Source: Verrucomicrobiaceae bacterium
Lineage (GTDB): Bacteria; Verrucomicrobiota; Verrucomicrobiia; Verrucomicrobiales; Akkermansiaceae
Length of the DNA: 53,107 nt
Assembly (NCBI GenBank): GCA_027485615.1
Contig: JAIXQS010000063.1
Coordinates: 1 to 53,107, forward strand
Reading direction: 5' to 3'
Under the pieces are notes generated by a model, which had not been told where the DNA came from, searched no databases, and saw only the letters and a list, made by a program, of their open reading frames with translations. This document shows, piece by piece, positions 49,431-53,107 of this stretch. Both the position numbers and the translations under genes were made by a program. How positions within the stretch are numbered: the first letter of the stretch is position 1; the number at the start of each line of letters is the position of its first letter.

Positions 49431-51956
49431 TCACTCTTTCGCCTTCGCCGCCTTCTTCGCGGGGCGCGGCGGGAAATCGAAACCGATTTTGGCGGTGTCG
49501 ATGTCGAATGTCAGGTGGGCGTCGAACTTGCGCTTGGTCTTGTTTGAAACGAAGCCCTTGAGAAGGTCGGTTTTGCCCTCGGAAAGGAGCTTGAGTGCCT
49601 GATCTTCCGGAATCTCGCGCTGGAGGATGACCTTTCCGATGCGGACGCCGTGCGGATCTTTTTTCGTGACGATGTCCGGGACGTGATACGCCTTTTCGGT
49701 TGCGAAGACCTTGTGTGACTTGCCGTCCGGGGTGACGGCGGTGCCGATCAGCATTTCCTCGGTGAGTTCGGGAGCCTTGTCGTCATCGCCTTCGAAAAGG
49801 AACGCGACCTTGAACTTCGCGTCGATCTGGAGCGAGGCGTCGAAGGGCTTGTTGAACTTCGACTTGAACCCTTGCAGCGGGCCTACGACTCCGTTTTTCA
49901 AAAGGGTGCGGAGCTCGTCCTCGGTCAGCAGGCGGCCGGCGATGTGCTTCTTGATCTTGATGGGGATCTCCGGGTCGCGGGATTCGTAGGTGGCGTCGGT
50001 CTGGCGGAGGATGAGCTTGCCGTGGATGGGATGCTCGACCTCGACCTCGGGGAAATTCTGGTTCTTGGCCTCCTCGGCGAGGCCGCGGGCTTTCACGCAG
50101 ATGTCGTTCGTGTAGCCAATGATTTCCTTCATGAAATCGGAGCGGCGAAGCGCGCCTTGCTCCATCTGGCGCAGCTTGTATTCCCAATCGCCGGTAAGCT
50201 TGGGTGAATAGAGTCCCTCGATGTCCATCTGCTTCACCAGCTGGATGAGGCGCAGGCCGGAGGGTGTGACGATGAGCTCGCGCCCCTCGCGGAGAAGGTA
50301 TTTCTGGGCGATCAGGCCTTCGATGGTCGCCGCGCGGGTGGCGGGAGTGCCGAGGCCGCGCTCGGCCATGGCCTCGCGGAGTTCCTCGTCGCTGACCAGT
50401 TTCCCGGCTCCCTCCATCGCGGAAAGCAGGGTGGATTCCGTGAAGCGGGCGGGCGGGCGGGTCTGCTCGTGGATGAGTTCCACGGGATCGGCCTTCGCGG
50501 TTTCTCCTGCAGAAATGCCGGTGAGTCCGTCCTTACCGGCGGCGACACCGGGCTTCCGGCCATAGACCTCCAGCCAGCCCGGGACGACAAGGACGCGTCC
50601 TTCGGTTTTGAAAATGTCCTTGTTTCCGCTTTCGGAAATGGTCGAGAGCCGCGTGGTCTGCTCGAACTCCGCCTGCGGGTAGAACACGGCGATGAAGCGT
50701 TTCACGACCATGTCATAGACCTTCTGCTCGGTCTCGGAGAGTTTCGCGATCGTGCCGGTCGGGATGATGGCGAAGTGGTCCGATACCTTGGCGGTGTTGA
50801 AAATGCGCTTCGACTGGTGGAGCCGCGGCCCCTTGTCGTCCTTCCCGGCGAGCACGGCCTTCGCGTATTTCGCGACGTCGAGATCGCTGTTGCCGATCTG
50901 CTTCAGGGTGTCCTTCACGTTCTGGACATAATCCTCCGGCAGGTAGCGGGAATCCGTCCGGGGGTAGGTGAGGACTTTATGTTTCTCGTAAAGCGCCTGC
51001 GCGATCTGCAGCGTGCCCTTCGCGGAAAAAGGAGCCTCGCGCTGAAGGGTGGTGAGATCGTAAAGCTGCGGTGCGATCTGGGTCTGCGCCTTTTTCTCCT
51101 CGGTGATCGTCGCGGTCTTGCCCTTGCAACGCTCCACGATGGCCTGCGCAAGTTCCTGGCTCCAGATGCGGTCGGCGCGGCCGTGCGGCTTGTCCTCCGA
51201 TTTCTTGTAATCCGGATCCGTCCACTTCCCGAGGTAATCCCCGGCGGAAACATTGAAAGTGCCGTGGACTTCGAAATACGGCTCGGCCTTGAAAGCCTGG
51301 ATCTCCTCCTCACGGGCGGCGAGGATGGCCAGGGTCGGCGTCTGCACTCGGCCGGCGGCGGTGATGTTGAAGCCGCCGTGGCGGGAGTTGAAACAGGTCA
51401 GCGCGCGGGTTGCGTTGAGGCCGACGAGCCAATCCGACTCGGAACGGCACTTCGCGGCATCGGCGAGCGGACGCATCTGCTCGTCGCTGCGGAGATTTTC
51501 CCAGGCGGAAACGATCGCGCCGGTGGTCATCGACTGCATCCACAGGCGCTTGACCGGCTTTTCGATGCCGCCGATCTCCATGATGTAGCGGAAAATCAGC
51601 TCCCCTTCCCGGCCGGCGTCGCAGGCGTTGACGATGAGATCCACGTCCTTGCGCTTCGCGAGCTTGAGCACCTTTTTCAGGCGCGGCTCGGATTGCTCGA
51701 TGGGATCGAGCTCGAATTTATCGGGGATGGCGGGAAGGACGGTGAAATTCCAAGCCAGCTTCTTGCCGTTCGGCCCCATCGGCATGCGCAGCTCCACAAG
51801 GTGGCCGACCGCTGAAGTGATGATCGCCGTTTCGTTCTCGAAGTGGATGTCGCGCCCGGCACCGACCTTGTCGAACTTGCCGAGGGCTTTGGAAAGCGCC
51901 TTCGAGAGATCGGTCATTACCGAAGGTTTTTCCGCGATGATCAGTGTTTTTCCCAT
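49431..51956 (-). CDS. topB: DNA topoisomerase III (type IA)
   Basis: The 841-residue product has a TOPRIM domain ([20 protein letters not shown], then [17 protein letters not shown]) and the active-site Tyr in [32 protein letters not shown], the typical type IA core, follows. The C-terminus holds repeated Topo-C-like modules with (L)[17 protein letters not shown] and [19 protein letters not shown] instead of zinc fingers, and ends in a Lys/Ala tail. It relaxes and decatenates single-stranded DNA. ATG 51956. Confidence 0.95.
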   Translation of the reverse strand: MGKTLIIAEKPSVMTDLSKALSKALGKFDKVGAGRDIHFENETAIITSAVGHLVELRMPMGPNGKKLAWNFTVLPAIPDKFELDPIEQSEPRLKKVLKLAKRKDVDLIVNACDAGREGELIFRYIMEIGGIEKPVKRLWMQSMTTGAIVSAWENLRSDEQMRPLADAAKCRSESDWLVGLNATRALTCFNSRHGGFNITAAGRVQTPTLAILAAREEEIQAFKAEPYFEVHGTFNVSAGDYLGKWTDPDYKKSEDKPHGRADRIWSQELAQAIVERCKGKTATITEEKKAQTQIAPQLYDLTTLQREAPFSAKGTLQIAQALYEKHKVLTYPRTDSRYLPEDYVQNVKDTLKQIGNSDLDVAKYAKAVLAGKDDKGPRLHQSKRIFNTAKVSDHFAIIPTGTIAKLSETEQKVYDMVVKRFIAVFYPQAEFEQTTRLSTISESGNKDIFKTEGRVLVVPGWLEVYGRKPGVAAGKDGLTGISAGETAKADPVELIHEQTRPPARFTESTLLSAMEGAGKLVSDEELREAMAERGLGTPATRAATIEGLIAQKYLLREGRELIVTPSGLRLIQLVKQMDIEGLYSPKLTGDWEYKLRQMEQGALRRSDFMKEIIGYTNDICVKARGLAEEAKNQNFPEVEVEHPIHGKLILRQTDATYESRDPEIPIKIKKHIAGRLLTEDELRTLLKNGVVGPLQGFKSKFNKPFDASLQIDAKFKVAFLFEGDDDKAPELTEEMLIGTAVTPDGKSHKVFATEKAYHVPDIVTKKDPHGVRIGKVILQREIPEDQALKLLSEGKTDLLKGFVSNKTKRKFDAHLTFDIDTAKIGFDFPPRPAKKAAKAKE

Positions 51957-52206
51957 GGATGTTGGCTCTAAGAAAGGGGTTGTCGCTGGAGGGGACTAGG
52001 CAGGGATTTCCCGACGATGCAAGGAGGAAACGATTTTTGGGCTTCGGGGCGGATCGCTCGTTTGGGCTGGAGTCCACAGCTTGTTCGGCTAGTTTGCGCT
52101 TGTCCGGAAAAACAGGGAAACCGCCGCGTCATTCCATAAGGCTGGGTTCCGGATCATGCCGGGCGGCAAAAGCGACCGCCGCAACCTGCCAAGATTCCAC
52201 CTCCAC

Positions 52207-53001
52207 ATGCCCGCCGACTACCACACTCACACGCCCCTTTGCCAACACGCCACCGGCACGCCGGAGGAATACGTGGAGGCGGCCGTGGCGGCGGGTTTGG
52301 ACGAATACGGCATCTCCGACCACGCGCCCTGCCGCCCGGAGCCATTCGATGACTGGCGCATGTTGGAGAGCGACCTACCGGAGTATTTCGATTGGATCGC
52401 CCGCGCGAAAATGGCCGCCGGAGACCGCGTGATCATCCGCGCGGGGATGGAGTGCGATTGGCTGAGGGGTTGCGAGGGTTTCATCGAGGAACTCGCAGGG
52501 AAATACGATTGGGATTACCTGATCGGCTCCGTCCATTACCTCGGCTCCTGGGATTTCGACAACCCGAAGTGGCTAGGGAAATGGGCGCAGACCGATGTCG
52601 AGGCGGCGTGGGCGGAGTATTGGAAAACCTACGCTGCGATGGCCGAGTCCGGCCTCTTCGACATCCTCGCCCACGCCGATCTGGTGAAAAAATTCTCCCA
52701 CGTCCCACCCGGCGATCTCGACCGCTTCTACGATCCCGTGATCGAGGCCATCGCCGCGAACGGATCGGTGATCGAGCTAAACACCGCCGGCTGGCACAAG
52801 CCCTGCGCCGAGGCCTACCCCGCGCCCCGTTTCCTGGAACTCGCCGCCTCCGCGGGCATCGGCCTCGTCATTTCCTCCGACGCCCACGCCCCCTCCGAGA
52901 TCGCCCGGGATTTCGCAAAAGCCCGCGCCCTCGCCAAGGCCGCCGGATACCGCGAGACCCAGCGTTTCGAGAAGCGCAGGCGGAGAGGAACCGCGATTTA
53001 G
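52207..53001 (+). CDS. PHP-domain histidinol-phosphatase (HisK type)
   Basis: The product is about 264 residues. The PHP motifs are all visible: ADYHTHTPLCQHATG, EYGISDHAP, IIRAGMECDW, IGSVHYLGSWDFDNP, DILAHADLVKKF and ISSDAHAPSEI. It hydrolyses histidinol phosphate in histidine synthesis, using metals bound by these His/Asp/Glu residues. I chose ATG 52207 because the family starts at the first PHP strand; an ATG at 52156 adds 17 residues. The last codons (RRRRGTAI) and the TAG lie inside a REP-like palindrome, so the natural C-terminus was probably changed by that element. Confidence 0.9.
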   Translation: MPADYHTHTPLCQHATGTPEEYVEAAVAAGLDEYGISDHAPCRPEPFDDWRMLESDLPEYFDWIARAKMAAGDRVIIRAGMECDWLRGCEGFIEELAGKYDWDYLIGSVHYLGSWDFDNPKWLGKWAQTDVEAAWAEYWKTYAAMAESGLFDILAHADLVKKFSHVPPGDLDRFYDPVIEAIAANGSVIELNTAGWHKPCAEAYPAPRFLELAASAGIGLVISSDAHAPSEIARDFAKARALAKAAGYRETQRFEKRRRRGTAI

Positions 53002-53070
53002 AAATCGCGACCTGCATGGCGAATCACCAGCAAAGCCCGCTCCCGTTGCAGACGTGGTTTCTAAACCACG
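52992..53070. repeat. Paired-hairpin REP-like element after the PHP phosphatase
   Basis: Hairpins CGCGATTT-AG-AAATCGCG (52992-53009) and CGTGGTTT-CT-AAACCACG (53053-53070) face each other. The first is followed by ACCTGC, as in the repeat at the window start. It overlaps the stop codon of the gene. Confidence 0.8.
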
Positions 53071-53085
53071 GTTCCCCTCATCTTC

Positions 53086-53107
53086 CTTGAGGTTTAAAGT
53101 TTAAAAT
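53086..53107. repeat. AT-rich start-proximal repeat at the window edge
   Basis: CTTGAGGTTTAAAGTTTAAA is the inverted counterpart of the motif before cysD (7081-7110). Its orientation predicts the start of a plus-strand gene just beyond the window. Confidence 0.6.

Overview
The window looks like a chromosomal segment (possibly a contig end) of a GC-rich, Gram-negative, free-living bacterium. A member of the Verrucomicrobiota (Verrucomicrobiae, Luteolibacter/Akkermansiaceae-like) is my best inference. It rests on the gene mix: a periplasmic sulfatase, a DUF5722-like glycosidase, a GbsR-type regulator plus NusG paralogue heading an exopolysaccharide locus, Lnt, an outer-membrane barrel, many toxin-antitoxin modules and abundant REP-like hairpins. 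No rRNA, tRNA, CRISPR array, integrase or transposase was seen.

Region 1 (about 1-16,000, almost all minus strand) is an exopolysaccharide/sulfate-activation locus. A GbsR/MarR-like regulator overlaps an RfaH-type NusG paralogue. A 230-bp leader follows, holding a near-perfect E. coli-type ops element and two hairpins. Then come glf, fcl, a VanZ-like gene, gmd, a WecG/TagA/CpsF glycosyltransferase, ugd, cysC, cysD, cysN, an MBOAT O-acyltransferase and its SGNH-like partner. Together they would supply UDP-Galf, GDP-fucose, UDP-glucuronate, PAPS and O-acyl transfer, which suggests a fucose-rich, acylated and possibly sulfated polymer. Small accessory modules interrupt the locus: vapBC, a nucleotidyltransferase pair, a four-helix-bundle gene and a VTT-domain gene. 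Three of them sit between short direct repeats.

Region 2 (16,000-24,500): L-serine dehydratase, an aldehyde dehydrogenase with a DHDPS-family enzyme, adenosine deaminase, a lone rplI, an unknown gene cut by one in-frame amber codon, and a Phd/PIN toxin-antitoxin pair.

Region 3 (24,500-37,800): a giant DUF2339 membrane protein translationally coupled to lnt, MgtE, purE and purK (purK sits between two hairpin-pair elements), a cupin-like protein, a NaChBac-like ion channel with an unusual TLDDWK filter, TerC, an HPF-like protein and an NhaR-like LysR regulator.

Region 4 (37,800-43,300): a PlsC-like acyltransferase, then a cluster of live and decayed toxin-antitoxin genes (hicB-hicA, an XRE remnant, a broken second hicBA pair, an AbrB-type orphan) around a sulfatase, and a secreted GH-A-like enzyme.

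Region 5 (43,300-53,107): an EamA transporter, a photolyase-like FAD protein with an unusual domain order, Hsp15-like, hexose-6-phosphate mutarotase, type II NADH dehydrogenase with a perfect CRP-type palindrome upstream, an outer-membrane barrel, topoisomerase III and a PHP-type histidinol-phosphatase.

The most striking signals are the RfaH/ops arrangement with two matching 18-bp palindromes, the small modules inserted in the operon, and several families of intergenic repeats: paired hairpins, and AT-rich motifs placed just before start codons.
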